Source: Glycomyces amatae (GTDB taxonomy: Bacteria > Actinomycetota > Actinomycetes > Mycobacteriales > Micromonosporaceae). Taken from it: a stretch of 64,000 nucleotides of DNA. The stretch lies in the NCBI RefSeq assembly GCF_020991375.1, contig NZ_JAJLQZ010000011.1, positions 62,001-126,000 of the forward strand, in the 5' to 3' direction. The notes below the pieces were generated by a model that saw nothing but the letters and a program-made list of their open reading frames with translations, made no database searches and was not told the origin of the DNA. Positions 35,512-43,530 of the stretch are shown here, one piece after another. Made by a program: the position numbers and the translations under genes. How positions within the stretch are numbered: the first letter of the stretch is position 1; each line of letters starts with the position of its first letter.

Positions 35512-35592
35512 GAGTCCTCCTGTTGACGGGAGCCTTCATCCTAGCGCCGTCCTGAAAACCCTTGCCGGAACGCGGGGCCGCGCCCGCAACGC

Positions 35593-36498
35593 TCAACGGA
35601 AGTAGTGGCCCCGCCCGAGGCCCTCGAGCAGGCCCGGGCGCTTCGGCTCCCAGCCGAGGAGCTCGCGGGTCAGGGCGCTGGAGGCGGCCCGGTCGAAGGC
35701 GGCGAAGCCGGCGAGCCAGCCGAAGTGCGCCTGCGCCTCCTCTGACGCGATCGAGACGGTCGGGACGCCGAGGCCGCGGCCGACGGCGGCGGCGATGTCG
35801 CGGAACGGGACGCCCTCGTCGGCGACGGCGTGGAGGGTCGAGCCGGCCGGGGCCTTGTCGATCGCGAGGCGGACCAGGGTCGCGACGTCGCCGCGGTGGG
35901 CCGCGCTCCAGCGGGTGGCGCCGTCGCCCACATAGGCGGAGACGCCGCGCTCGCGGGCGATCTGGACGAAGGTGGCGAGGAAGCCGGGGTCGCCCTCGCC
36001 GTGCACGATCGGGAGCCGCAGCACCTGCGAGCGGACGCCGCGCGCGGCGAGGCCGAGCACGTGCTCGGCGATGAGCGCGCGGCCGTGCGGGCCCGAGGCC
36101 GCCGGGTCGACGTCGTGGCCGTCCAGTTCGGTCGGCAGACCGCCGTTCGCGGCGGGCGTGCCGGCGGCGACGGCGAAGAAGCGGTCGGTGCCGGCCAGCG
36201 CCTCGCCCATGGCTTCGACGGCGCGGCGGTCGGCCGCGACGGCCTCGTCGAACCCGCCCGCGAAGGCGATGTCGTGCTTGAAGGCGAGGTGGACCACGGC
36301 GTCCGCGGCGGCGGCCTCGCCCTGCAGGACGTCGAGGTCGTCGACGGTGCCGCGGCGGGCCTCGGCCCCGGCGGCGGCGAGGGCGGCGGCGGACGCGTCG
36401 GAGCGGGCGAGCCCGACGACGCGGTGTCCGGCGGCGAGGAGTTCGGGCACGACGGCGGAGCCGATCCAGCCGGACGCGCCGGTGACGAAGATGCGCAT
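35593..36498 (-). CDS. NAD-dependent epimerase/dehydratase-family (extended SDR) protein
   Basis: A 301-aa extended SDR: cofactor motif GASGWIG at the start. The usual YxxxK tyrosine is not evident; SGPHGRALIAEH stands at that place, so catalytic action is uncertain. Related proteins annotated as nucleoside-diphosphate-sugar epimerases often reduce or sense NAD(P)H. The ATG at 36498 is followed by MRIFVTGASG as expected. Divergent from a TetR gene; two similar palindromes lie between. Confidence 0.82.
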   Translation of the reverse strand: MRIFVTGASGWIGSAVVPELLAAGHRVVGLARSDASAAALAAAGAEARRGTVDDLDVLQGEAAAADAVVHLAFKHDIAFAGGFDEAVAADRRAVEAMGEALAGTDRFFAVAAGTPAANGGLPTELDGHDVDPAASGPHGRALIAEHVLGLAARGVRSQVLRLPIVHGEGDPGFLATFVQIARERGVSAYVGDGATRWSAAHRGDVATLVRLAIDKAPAGSTLHAVADEGVPFRDIAAAVGRGLGVPTVSIASEEAQAHFGWLAGFAAFDRAASSALTRELLGWEPKRPGLLEGLGRGHYFR

Positions 36499-36548
36499 GA
36501 GAGACCTCCCAGTGGGCCACCCGGCCCGCAGGGGCGGGACGGGCAAAT

Positions 36549-36568
36549 TGATGTCAGCTTCTGACATC
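36549..36568. promoter_or_regulatory. TetR-type operator 1
   Basis: TGATGTCAGCTTCTGACATC, part of a perfect 10-bp inverted repeat TTGATGTCAG/CTGACATCAA (36548-36570) with a 3-bp centre. Confidence 0.6.
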
Positions 36569-36580
36569 AACCGTAGCACG

Positions 36581-36600
36581 TGACGTCAGGGACTGTCATC
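36581..36600. promoter_or_regulatory. TetR-type operator 2
   Basis: TGACGTCAGGGACTGTCATC matches the first site at 15 of 20 positions and lies 32 bp further on, about three helical turns, ending 15 bp before the TetR ATG. Confidence 0.5.
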
Positions 36601-36615
36601 GGTAGGATCGGGGGC

Positions 36616-37182
36616 ATGAGCCGATGGGAGCCGAACGCGCGCGGACGCCTGGAGGCGGCCGCGATGGAGCTGTTCGCCGAGCGCGGCTTCGAGCAGACCA
36701 CCGTGGCCGAGATCGCCGGGCGCGCCGGCCTCACCGAGCGGACGTTCTACCGGCACTTCGCCGACAAGCGCGAAGTGCTGTTCCCTGACGCGAACCCGTT
36801 GGGCGCCTTCTTCGCCGAGGCCATCGCGGACGCCCCGGACGCGGCCGTGCCGCTGGACGTGGTCGCCGCCGTCCTCGACGCCGCGGCGGACTACTTCGCG
36901 GACCGCCGCGACTTCTCGCGCCGGCGCCAGGCCGTGGTCGCCGCCAACGCCGAGCTCCAGGAGCGCGAGCTCGTCAAGCTCGCCACGCTCACCGCGGTGC
37001 TCGCCGAGGGGCTGCGCGGGCGCGGGATCGGCGAGCCGGCCGCGAGCCTCGCCGCCGAGGCGGGGACCGCGGTCTTCAAGGTCGCCCTGGTCCGGTGGGC
37101 GGCCGAGGCGGAGGAGCGGCACCTGCGCGAGGTCATGCGCGAGGCGCTCGAGGCGTTCAGGGCCGTGGCCGCCCGCGAGTGA
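36616..37182 (+). CDS. TetR-family regulator
   Basis: A 188-aa TetR/AcrR protein with HTH at about 22-62 (TVAEIAGRAGLTERTFYRHFADKREVLF). The start at 36616 is chosen over one 36 bases upstream, which would overlap an operator. Likely repressor of itself and of the divergent epimerase-like gene. Confidence 0.88.
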   Translation: MSRWEPNARGRLEAAAMELFAERGFEQTTVAEIAGRAGLTERTFYRHFADKREVLFPDANPLGAFFAEAIADAPDAAVPLDVVAAVLDAAADYFADRRDFSRRRQAVVAANAELQERELVKLATLTAVLAEGLRGRGIGEPAASLAAEAGTAVFKVALVRWAAEAEERHLREVMREALEAFRAVAARE

Positions 37183-37227
37183 GGGTCGGCGCCGACGCAC
37201 CGCACCGAGCCGCGTTCCCGCGAGTGG

Positions 37228-37598
37228 TCAGGCGGAACCGTCCAACGCGAGGCGCACGCGGCGCGGCAGCGAGTCGCGTACGATGCCGTGGGCATCGCGC
37301 ACCAGGTCGGCGACCAGCTCCCGGGTGATCCCCTCGCCCGCGGCGACCGAGATCCAGAGGCGCTTGTTCACGTGGTACCCGGGGGTGATCGCCGCGTACT
37401 GCTCGCGCAGGGCGATCGCCTCGGTCGGGTCGGCCTTCATCGTGGCCGCGGGGACGCCCTTGACCTCGCCCAGGAACATGAAGATCTTGCCGCCCACGCG
37501 GTAGACGTCGGTGTCGGGGCCGAAGGGGTGGTCGAGCTCCGCCCCGGCAGCTCCTCGGCGGCCTCGGCCGCCACCGCCAGCAATGCCACGCCGTCCAT
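37228..37598 (-). pseudogene. MmcQ/YjbR-family gene broken by a one-base deletion
   Basis: From an ATG at 37598 the frame reads MDGVALLAVAAEAAEELPG and then turns to nonsense. One frame over, AELDHPFGPDTDVYRVGGKI continues with FMFLGEVKGVPAATMKADP to a stop at 37228. Joined, they give the complete 123-aa MmcQ/YjbR fold, the usual length. The break is at a run of four G (about 37541-37545 on the plus strand, CCCC); one more G would restore the gene. Either a real frameshift or a base-calling error in a homopolymer. MmcQ-like proteins bind DNA in the CyaY-like fold; their role is unclear. Confidence 0.75.
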
Positions 37599-37799
37599 GC
37601 GCGCTCCCTCCGGTCGCCGCCCACGCTACCGGGAGGCACCGACATGGGGCGTTCGTCGCCGGTGCCCGGGTCCCCGGCGCCGGGACCTGCGGCGGGTTTG
37701 GCCCGTGCGGTTCGGGGCACTCGGTGCGCCCACAAAACGACCTCGACCCGAGGACCGGCGGCCCCAGGCGCCCGGTTCACCGTGGATGGGAGCGACATC

Positions 37800-38048
37800 A
37801 TGAGCGGAGAAGCCTTCAGGTGCCTCAACGGGGGCATCGAGTACGAACTGCGGTGCGACGGCTGCGGCGGCGCCTTCCACTGCCACGACGACTCCTTCTA
37901 CAGCTGGGACCTGCTGTGCGCGGCCGCCGAGGCCGAGGGGTGGCGGGTCGAGCCCGACTTCGAGGGCGAGCACGAGTGCGGCGCCTGCATGGCCAGGGCG
38001 ACGTTCAAGCACCACCGCCACCGCTTCGCCGCCTCGCGCGCGGCCTGA
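37800..38048 (+). CDS. Small protein with paired Cys motifs (possible zinc ribbon)
   Basis: An 82-aa protein of unknown family. It has CDGC (about 19-22) and CGAC (about 61-64) plus a His-rich tail (HHRHRF), spaced as in a zinc ribbon, with acidic residues between. The ATG at 37800 lacks a strong ribosome site but the reading is clean to the stop at 38048, and a 14-bp terminator hairpin follows, which supports a real gene. The function is unknown; nucleic-acid or protein binding through a zinc site is possible. Confidence 0.6.
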   Translation: MSGEAFRCLNGGIEYELRCDGCGGAFHCHDDSFYSWDLLCAAAEAEGWRVEPDFEGEHECGACMARATFKHHRHRFAASRAA

Positions 38049-38084
38049 AGCGCGCCCGGTGTCGTACGCCGGGCCTAGGCTCTG

Positions 38085-38115
38085 CACGGGCGCCGGTGCT
38101 CCACCGGCGCCCGTG
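38085..38115 (+). terminator. Strong terminator hairpin
   Basis: CACGGGCGCCGGTG (38085-38098), loop CTC, CACCGGCGCCCGTG (38102-38115): a perfect 14-bp stem. It separates the small Cys protein from the helix-hairpin-helix gene, so these are separate transcripts. Confidence 0.7.
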
Positions 38116-38136
38116 GCTTCGAGAGGGGACGGCGAC

Positions 38137-38376
38137 ATGACGGCGACCAGGGCGCAGCTGCTGCGAGCGGTGATCGAGAGCCGCCGGGGCGGGGCCGGAC
38201 TGCCCGCGATCGGCAGGCCCGCGACGCAGGCGCTGCGACAGGAGGGCGTGACCACGCTCGACCAGGTCGCGGCGTGGTCGGAGCAGGAACTGCTCGCGCT
38301 GCACGGGGTCGGCCCGAAGGCCGTCCGCATCCTCACCGAGGCGCTGGAGCGGCGGGGCGGGGCGCTCCGGAGCTAG
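38137..38376 (+). CDS. Small helix-hairpin-helix DNA-binding protein
   Basis: A 79-aa protein resembling the RNA polymerase alpha C-terminal or HhH fold: LPAIGRPATQALRQEGVTTL then LLALHGVGPKAVRILTEAL, where HGVGPKA is the HhH hairpin. It would bind the DNA backbone without strong sequence choice. GAGAGGGG lies eight bases before the ATG. Its end overlaps the convergent FadR-type gene by four bases. Common as a stand-alone small protein in actinobacteria; role unknown. Confidence 0.75.
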   Translation: MTATRAQLLRAVIESRRGGAGLPAIGRPATQALRQEGVTTLDQVAAWSEQELLALHGVGPKAVRILTEALERRGGALRS

Positions 38377-39125
38377 AGTCCCGTCTTCCCTTCGGGGCCC
38401 GGGCCCGAGAGGGGGCCCGCGGCCGCCGCGCGTTCGGCGTCGGTGCCGCGCATCTGGCGGATCCGGCGCAGCGTCCATCCGATGTGCTTCTCGATCGCCG
38501 CGGCCGCCGCGGCCGGGTCGCCCTGCGCCAGCACGTCGCGCAGCTCGGCGTGCTCGCTCCAGGCCGAGGACCGGAAGTCCTCGCGGTCGGTGCGGGCGTT
38601 GAGGAACATCGAGACCTGGCTGCGCAGCAGCGCCCAGGTCCGCCGCAGCCGCGCGTGGTCGGCGGCCTCGTAGACGAGGTCGTGGAACTCCAGGTCCAGG
38701 GCGACGTGGTCGGGGGCGGCGCGGTCGCCGCCCCCGTCCGGGCCGGTCAGCGCCTTCATGCGCGCGATGACGTCGTCCATGGCCTCCAGGACCGCTCCGG
38801 TGACGCGCGCGGCGCACCGCTCCATGGCCAGGCGCTCGATGGCGAGGCGCAGCGAGTAGACCTCTTCGATGTCGTCGTAGGTCAGGGTGATGACGCGCGC
38901 GCCGCGGTGGCGCTGGAGTTCGATGAGCCCGTCGCGCTCGAGGATCGAGATGGCCTCGCGCACCGGGCCCCGGCTCACCGCCATCGACTCGGCCAGCTCG
39001 GTCTCCTTGAGCCGCTCCCCCGGGGCGAGGACGCCGCGCGTGATCATCTCGCGGAGCCGGTCGGCGACGAGCGTGGACATGGCCGGCGGCATCGCCGGGC
39101 CGCTCAGGAAGTCTGACGTCGCCAC
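38373..39125 (-). CDS. FadR-type (FCD) GntR-family regulator, paralogue 1
   Basis: A 250-aa regulator: winged HTH at about 18-85 (LKETELAESMAVSRGPVREAI) and an FCD ligand domain (about 95-230) with metal-binding His/Asp spaced as in the family (DLEFHDLVYEAADH). It is closely similar along its length to the regulator at 40458, from the same ancestor. It follows the alditol oxidase gene by 68 bp on the same strand. Probably senses a sugar acid or related intermediate. Confidence 0.9.
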   Translation of the reverse strand: MATSDFLSGPAMPPAMSTLVADRLREMITRGVLAPGERLKETELAESMAVSRGPVREAISILERDGLIELQRHRGARVITLTYDDIEEVYSLRLAIERLAMERCAARVTGAVLEAMDDVIARMKALTGPDGGGDRAAPDHVALDLEFHDLVYEAADHARLRRTWALLRSQVSMFLNARTDREDFRSSAWSEHAELRDVLAQGDPAAAAAAIEKHIGWTLRRIRQMRGTDAERAAAAGPLSGPGPEGKTGL

Positions 39126-39193
39126 GCTCGCCCTCTTTCGACTCGTCCTGGATCTGACGGGGTCTCAGTGTATGCCGCTGCGGCGGTGGCGCC

Positions 39194-40453
39194 TCAGGCC
39201 CCGAGGACGCGGTCGAGGAAGGCGTTGCGGAACTTGCCGCCGGGGTCGGCGTACTCGGCCAGCTCGCGGAACGCGCGCCCGCGCGGGAAGCGGGGCAGCC
39301 GGTCGGTGAAGGCGGGTCCGACGAGCTTGCCCCAGTGGGGCCTGGCGTCCGCGTCGGCGAGGACCCGCTCGACGGCGGCCAGGGCGGGCGCGACCGCGGC
39401 CGGGTCGGGCTTCCACGTGAAGTGGACGCCGACCGTGTCGCGGCGGTAGGCGCCGCTGAGCCACAGGTCGTCCGCGGCCATGGTCCTGATCTCGGAGACG
39501 AGCAGGGCCGGGTTGACCGCCGCGGCCTCGCGGCGCAGGGACTCCAGGACGCGGGGCGCGAGCGCGCGGTCGATGAAGTACTCGCTCTGGAGCTCGTCGC
39601 CGGCGTTGCTCGGCTCGGCGTCGTGGCGGAAGTGGGGCAGGCGCTCGAGCCACGGGCCGATGCTGCCGCCCTGGGTGGTCACGGTGTCGTCGGAGGCGCC
39701 CGCGACGGGCGAGACGGCGCGGGCGAGGGACCGCCCGGCGTCCACGCCGGGGGGCAGGGCCGGCACCGCGTCCGGGTCCTCCACGACGGACTTCCACAGG
39801 ATCTGGTCGATCGCGGACGAGGCCCAGTCCTGGATGAACAGGCTGGCGCTGTAGGCGCCGGAGGTGACGGCGTCGAACGCGTCGAGGACGGGGTCCCAGG
39901 CGGCGTCGAGGAAGAGGTCCTGGCGCATGTCGAAGGCGTCGCGGACGTCGAGTTCGAGGCGGGTCGCGACGCCGAGGGCGCCCAGGGCCACGACCGAGCC
40001 GCCGAAGGCGTCGTCGCCGCGGCCGACGGTGGCGAGCGCGCCGTCGGCGCGGACGTACTCGATCGCCGAGACCTGGGCCGACAGGACCCGGTTGCGGTCG
40101 CCCGATCCGTGGGTCCCGGTCGCCACGGCGCCGGCGACCGAGATGTGCGGCAGCGAGCCGAGGTTGGACAGCGCGAGGCCCTCGGCGTGGAGGGCCCGGG
40201 CGACGCGGGCGAAGGGGACGCCCGCCGGGACGGAGGCGGTGCGGCGGTCGGGGGCGACGCGCACGTCGCCCGGCAGGCCCGCGACGCTGACCATGGTGCC
40301 GGTGGTGTCGGCGATGTCGTTGAAGGAGTGGCCGGTGCCGAAGGCGCGGACGCGGTCGGCGGCGGCCACGGTCTCCTGAAGCTCGGCGACGGTGGCGGGG
40401 CGGGCGATGCGGTCGGCGGCGAACACGACGTTCCCCGCCCAGTTGGTCGGCAT
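39194..40453 (-). CDS. AldO-like alditol oxidase (FAD-dependent)
   Basis: A 419-aa VAO-type flavoprotein that would oxidise C1 of alditols such as xylitol or sorbitol to the aldose with O2, giving H2O2. FAD-binding domain at about 10-180, where H42 in GTGHSFNDIADT is at the place of the covalent flavin His of Streptomyces coelicolor AldO; the substrate domain fills the rest. The length matches AldO (about 418). The start is only four bases behind the stop of a GntR gene, and a second GntR gene follows, so it is encoded between two paralogous regulators. Divergent from a sugar uptake and catabolic operon, suggesting a shared pathway. Confidence 0.88.
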   Translation of the reverse strand: MPTNWAGNVVFAADRIARPATVAELQETVAAADRVRAFGTGHSFNDIADTTGTMVSVAGLPGDVRVAPDRRTASVPAGVPFARVARALHAEGLALSNLGSLPHISVAGAVATGTHGSGDRNRVLSAQVSAIEYVRADGALATVGRGDDAFGGSVVALGALGVATRLELDVRDAFDMRQDLFLDAAWDPVLDAFDAVTSGAYSASLFIQDWASSAIDQILWKSVVEDPDAVPALPPGVDAGRSLARAVSPVAGASDDTVTTQGGSIGPWLERLPHFRHDAEPSNAGDELQSEYFIDRALAPRVLESLRREAAAVNPALLVSEIRTMAADDLWLSGAYRRDTVGVHFTWKPDPAAVAPALAAVERVLADADARPHWGKLVGPAFTDRLPRFPRGRAFRELAEYADPGGKFRNAFLDRVLGA

Positions 40454-40457
40454 GGGG

Positions 40458-41165
40458 TCAGCTCATCCTCTCGGGGGCCGCGGGCGCGGCGTCGGTCTCG
40501 TTGACGTGGGAGGGGGCGAGGCGGTGCAGCGCCCACCCGATGTGCCGCTCGACGGCCTCGGCGGCCGCGGCGGGGCCGCCCTCGACGAGGACGTCGCGCA
40601 GCGCGCGGTGCTTCTCCCAGCTGGTGCGCCGGAAGTAGTCCTTGTCGGTGCGGGCGTTGAGGAAGACCGAGACCTGGCTGCGGATGGGGGCCCAGGTGCG
40701 GTCGAGGCGCCGGTGGTCGGCGGCCTCGTAGACGAGGTCGTGGAACTCCAGGTCGAGGGCGACCACGTCGGCGACGGCGGCCTCGGGCGGGAGGTCGCGC
40801 ATGCGCGCGAGGACGTCGTCCATGGCGCCCTGGATCTCCGCGGTCATGCGCTCGGCGGCGCGGGCCATGGCGAGGCGCTCGACGGCGAGGCGCAGCGAGT
40901 AGACCTCGTCGATGTCGCGGGCGGACATCTCGATGACCCGGGCGCCGCGGTAGCGCTGCGTCTCGATGAGGCCCTCGGCGCTCAGGAGCGCGATGGCCTC
41001 GCGGACGGGGCCGCGGCTGACCTGCATGGCCGCGGCGAGCTCGGCCTCCTTGACGCGCTCGCCGGGGGCGAGGTCGCCGTGCACGATCATGTCCCGCACC
41101 CGGTCGGCGACGAGCGCGGCCAGGGCGGGGAGGTTCGCGGCGACGGCGAACGGTGTGGTGTCCAC
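40458..41165 (-). CDS. FadR-type (FCD) GntR-family regulator, paralogue 2
   Basis: A 235-aa FCD regulator with HTH VKEAELAAAMQVSRGPVREA and ligand domain DLEFHDLVYEAADHRR, very like the one at 38373. GTG start at 41165 with GGGAGGA three bases before it. It is the first gene of a minus-strand unit with aldO, and divergent from the nine-gene operon. An ATTGTTGACAAT site in the gap has the TTGT..ACAA form bound by FadR-type proteins, so it probably controls both directions. Confidence 0.9.
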   Translation of the reverse strand: MDTTPFAVAANLPALAALVADRVRDMIVHGDLAPGERVKEAELAAAMQVSRGPVREAIALLSAEGLIETQRYRGARVIEMSARDIDEVYSLRLAVERLAMARAAERMTAEIQGAMDDVLARMRDLPPEAAVADVVALDLEFHDLVYEAADHRRLDRTWAPIRSQVSVFLNARTDKDYFRRTSWEKHRALRDVLVEGGPAAAAEAVERHIGWALHRLAPSHVNETDAAPAAPERMS

Positions 41166-41200
41166 GTGTCCTCCCGGGAGTGGTGGTGGCCCCGAGCCTA

Positions 41201-41240
41201 GCAGATTATTGCAGATTATTAATTGTTGACAATCTGCAAT
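41201..41240. repeat. Nested direct and inverted repeats in the divergent control region
   Basis: GCAGATTATT occurs twice in tandem (41201-41210, 41211-41220). ATTGCAGATT (41208-41217) is repeated inverted as AATCTGCAAT (41231-41240) with a 13-bp spacer. An AT-rich island in very GC-rich DNA, typical of a complex operator. Confidence 0.65.
41222..41233. promoter_or_regulatory. FadR-type operator ATTGTTGACAAT
   Basis: ATTGT and ACAAT arms around TG, centred on the -35 region of the nine-gene operon. TTGTnnACAA sites are typical of FadR-subfamily GntR regulators. Confidence 0.6.
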
Positions 41241-41254
41241 CACTGGGATAGCGT
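41226..41254 (+). promoter_or_regulatory. Promoter of the nine-gene GH39 operon
   Basis: TTGACA (41226-41231), 17 bp, TAGCGT (41249-41254): perfect -35 and an actinobacterial-style -10. The operator overlaps the -35 box, so repression by exclusion of RNA polymerase is expected. Confidence 0.55.
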
Positions 41255-41341
41255 CGGCGGCGTCGGCACGAAGGTGCCGTCCCGAACCCCCGATGACCAC
41301 CGCCCGGCGCTCGCGCCGGGTCGCGCAAGGAGGCGCGCCGA

Positions 41342-42619
41342 ATGGTCCAGATCACACGAAGACGACTCCTCGGAGCGGGCACCGCGGCCACCGCGGGCGC
41401 GCTCCTCACCGCGTGCAGCTCCCCCTTCGACGACACCACCGCGGGCGGCGGCAACGTCCTCGAGTTCGTCACCTTCTACACGGGCCCCGACGGCGTCGTG
41501 ATGCAGGGGATCGTCGACCGCTACAACGAGCAGGCGACGGGCGCGCAGATCCGCATGTCGGCCCCCGCCTACGGCGGCGACTACCTCACCAAGCTCGTCA
41601 CCTCCACCATCGCCGGGAACCCCCCGGCGATCATGGCCCTGCACAACAACGAGGTCCCGCCGCTGCGCCGGTTCCTCCACGAGATCGACCTCGCCGACAT
41701 GGGCTTCACCGAGGACGACTTCGTCGCCGGCACCCAGGACCTCGGCGTCGTCGACGGCCGGCGCCTCGGCGTCACCATGAGCACCGGGCCGCAGGCCATG
41801 GTCTACAACCGGCGGCTCTTCGAGGCCGCCGGGCTCGACCCCGACGCGCCGCCGCAGGACGCGGCGGCCTTCGTCGAAGCGGGCAGGGCGCTGCGGGAGA
41901 TCGACGTGTGGGGGTTCATCCGCGAACCCGCCGCGTGGATGCCCTGGCTGACCATGCACTGGCAGAACGGCGGCGAGCTCCTCGACGGCGACCGCGCCCT
42001 GTTCGGCACCGACGCCGCCGTCGAGGCGATCGAGATGGAGCGGCGCTGGGTCCACGAGGACGGCATCGCCCCCAGCCAGCTGCTCGACGGCGTCCAGATG
42101 GGGCAGCAGTTCGAGGACGAGCAGGTCGGCATGATCTTCATCGGCCCGTGGGGGCTCGCGGGCCACATCCGGTCCAACGAGGAGCGCGGCATGGACTTCG
42201 GAGTGGCGCCGGTGCCGGCGTTCTTCGACGCCGCCCCGGCCGTCGCCGCCTCCTCCCACGTCTACTGCATCCCCAAGCAGCGCAGCAACGACGACTGGGT
42301 CCGCGCCGAGGCCGCCAAGTTCATCGAATGGGTCGTGCGCGAGGGCAGCCTGACCTGGGCCGGCTCGCAGGCGCCCTCCTTCAAGGGCGTCGGCGACGCG
42401 GTCGCGGCCAGCGACGACCCCGTGGTCACGGCGATGGACACGTTCATCGACGAGCAGCCCCGCGCGCGCTACATCCCGTACGCCCCGCGCTGGAACCAGG
42501 CCTACACCTACCTCACGAACGCGACCCAGTCGATCGTGTACCGCAACGAGGACGCGAAGACCCTCATGACCGACGCCGCCGAGCAGGCCACCGCCGCGAT
42601 CCGGGGGGCGGGCCGATGA
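41342..42619 (+). CDS. Sugar ABC transporter substrate-binding lipoprotein
   Basis: A 425-aa binding lipoprotein with twin-arginine start TRRRLLGAG and lipobox LTAC (C25), followed by a cluster 1 sugar-binding fold (FVTFYTGPDGVVMQGIVDRY). AAGGAGG lies eight bases before the ATG. First gene of the nine-gene operon, coupled to the permease by a four-base overlap. It should deliver the glycoside later cut by the GH39 enzyme. No ATPase gene is present. Confidence 0.92.
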   Translation: MVQITRRRLLGAGTAATAGALLTACSSPFDDTTAGGGNVLEFVTFYTGPDGVVMQGIVDRYNEQATGAQIRMSAPAYGGDYLTKLVTSTIAGNPPAIMALHNNEVPPLRRFLHEIDLADMGFTEDDFVAGTQDLGVVDGRRLGVTMSTGPQAMVYNRRLFEAAGLDPDAPPQDAAAFVEAGRALREIDVWGFIREPAAWMPWLTMHWQNGGELLDGDRALFGTDAAVEAIEMERRWVHEDGIAPSQLLDGVQMGQQFEDEQVGMIFIGPWGLAGHIRSNEERGMDFGVAPVPAFFDAAPAVAASSHVYCIPKQRSNDDWVRAEAAKFIEWVVREGSLTWAGSQAPSFKGVGDAVAASDDPVVTAMDTFIDEQPRARYIPYAPRWNQAYTYLTNATQSIVYRNEDAKTLMTDAAEQATAAIRGAGR

Positions 42620-43530
42620 GCACTGCCACCGCCACCGGGCCGACCCGCGCCGCGAAGCCCCGCCGCAAAAGGCTCACCCGCGTCGGCATGCTGTTCGCCG
42701 CCCCGTTCCTGGCGCTCATGGTGTTCCTGTGGGGCGTCCCGGTCGTCTCCGGGTTCTGGACCAGCCTCACCGACACCAACATCGCCGAAGGCACCGGCGG
42801 GTTCGTCGGCGCCGACAACTACGCCCACCTCCTGACCGACCCCGACTTCCGCGCGGCGCTGGGGAACACGGCCCTGTTCACGGTCCTCAACGTGCCGATC
42901 CTCGTCGCCGTCGGCCTGCTCCTGGCGATGCTGCTCAACCAGCCGCTGGGCGGGCGCGGCGCCATCCGCGCCGCGTTCATCTCGCCGTACCTGCTGACCG
43001 GCGCGGCGGTGGCCATCATCTGGCAGACCGCGCTCAACCCGCTGGGCGGCAACCTGAACCAGGTCCTGTCCGCGGTCGGACTGCCGGAGCAGGCGTGGCT
43101 GTCCACGCCCGGCGAGGCCATGGGCGGGGTCGTCCTCATCACCCTGTGGTGGCGCGTCGGCTTCCCGCTCCTGGTGCTGCTCGCCGCGCTCCAGGACATC
43201 CCCGCGCAGCTCTACGAGGCGGCGAGGATCGACGGCGCGAACGTCTGGCAGCGCTTCCGGTACGTCACGCTCCCGGCGATCGCCCCGGTCCTCATGCTGG
43301 TGGTGCTCCTGCGGCTCATCGACTCGTTCAAGGTCTTCGAGCAGGTGTACCTGGTGACCCAGGGCGGGCCCGCGGGCTCGACGCGCGTGGTCCTCCAGAT
43401 GCTCTACGAGACCGGCTTCCGCGACTTCCAGACCGGCTACGCCTCCGCGATCGGGTGGACGCTGGCCTTCATCATCCTCGTCGTCACCGTCGTCCAGCTC
43501 GCCCTCACCCGAAGGAGGGAGTCGCGATGA
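42616..43530 (+). CDS. Carbohydrate ABC transporter permease (MalF/UgpA type)
   Basis: A 304-aa permease with six membrane segments after a basic N-terminus; EAA loop LYEAARIDGANVWQRFRYVT. ATG overlaps the upstream stop (ATGA), and its stop overlaps the next start. CUT1 family; works with the following permease. Confidence 0.93.
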   Translation: MSTATATGPTRAAKPRRKRLTRVGMLFAAPFLALMVFLWGVPVVSGFWTSLTDTNIAEGTGGFVGADNYAHLLTDPDFRAALGNTALFTVLNVPILVAVGLLLAMLLNQPLGGRGAIRAAFISPYLLTGAAVAIIWQTALNPLGGNLNQVLSAVGLPEQAWLSTPGEAMGGVVLITLWWRVGFPLLVLLAALQDIPAQLYEAARIDGANVWQRFRYVTLPAIAPVLMLVVLLRLIDSFKVFEQVYLVTQGGPAGSTRVVLQMLYETGFRDFQTGYASAIGWTLAFIILVVTVVQLALTRRRESR

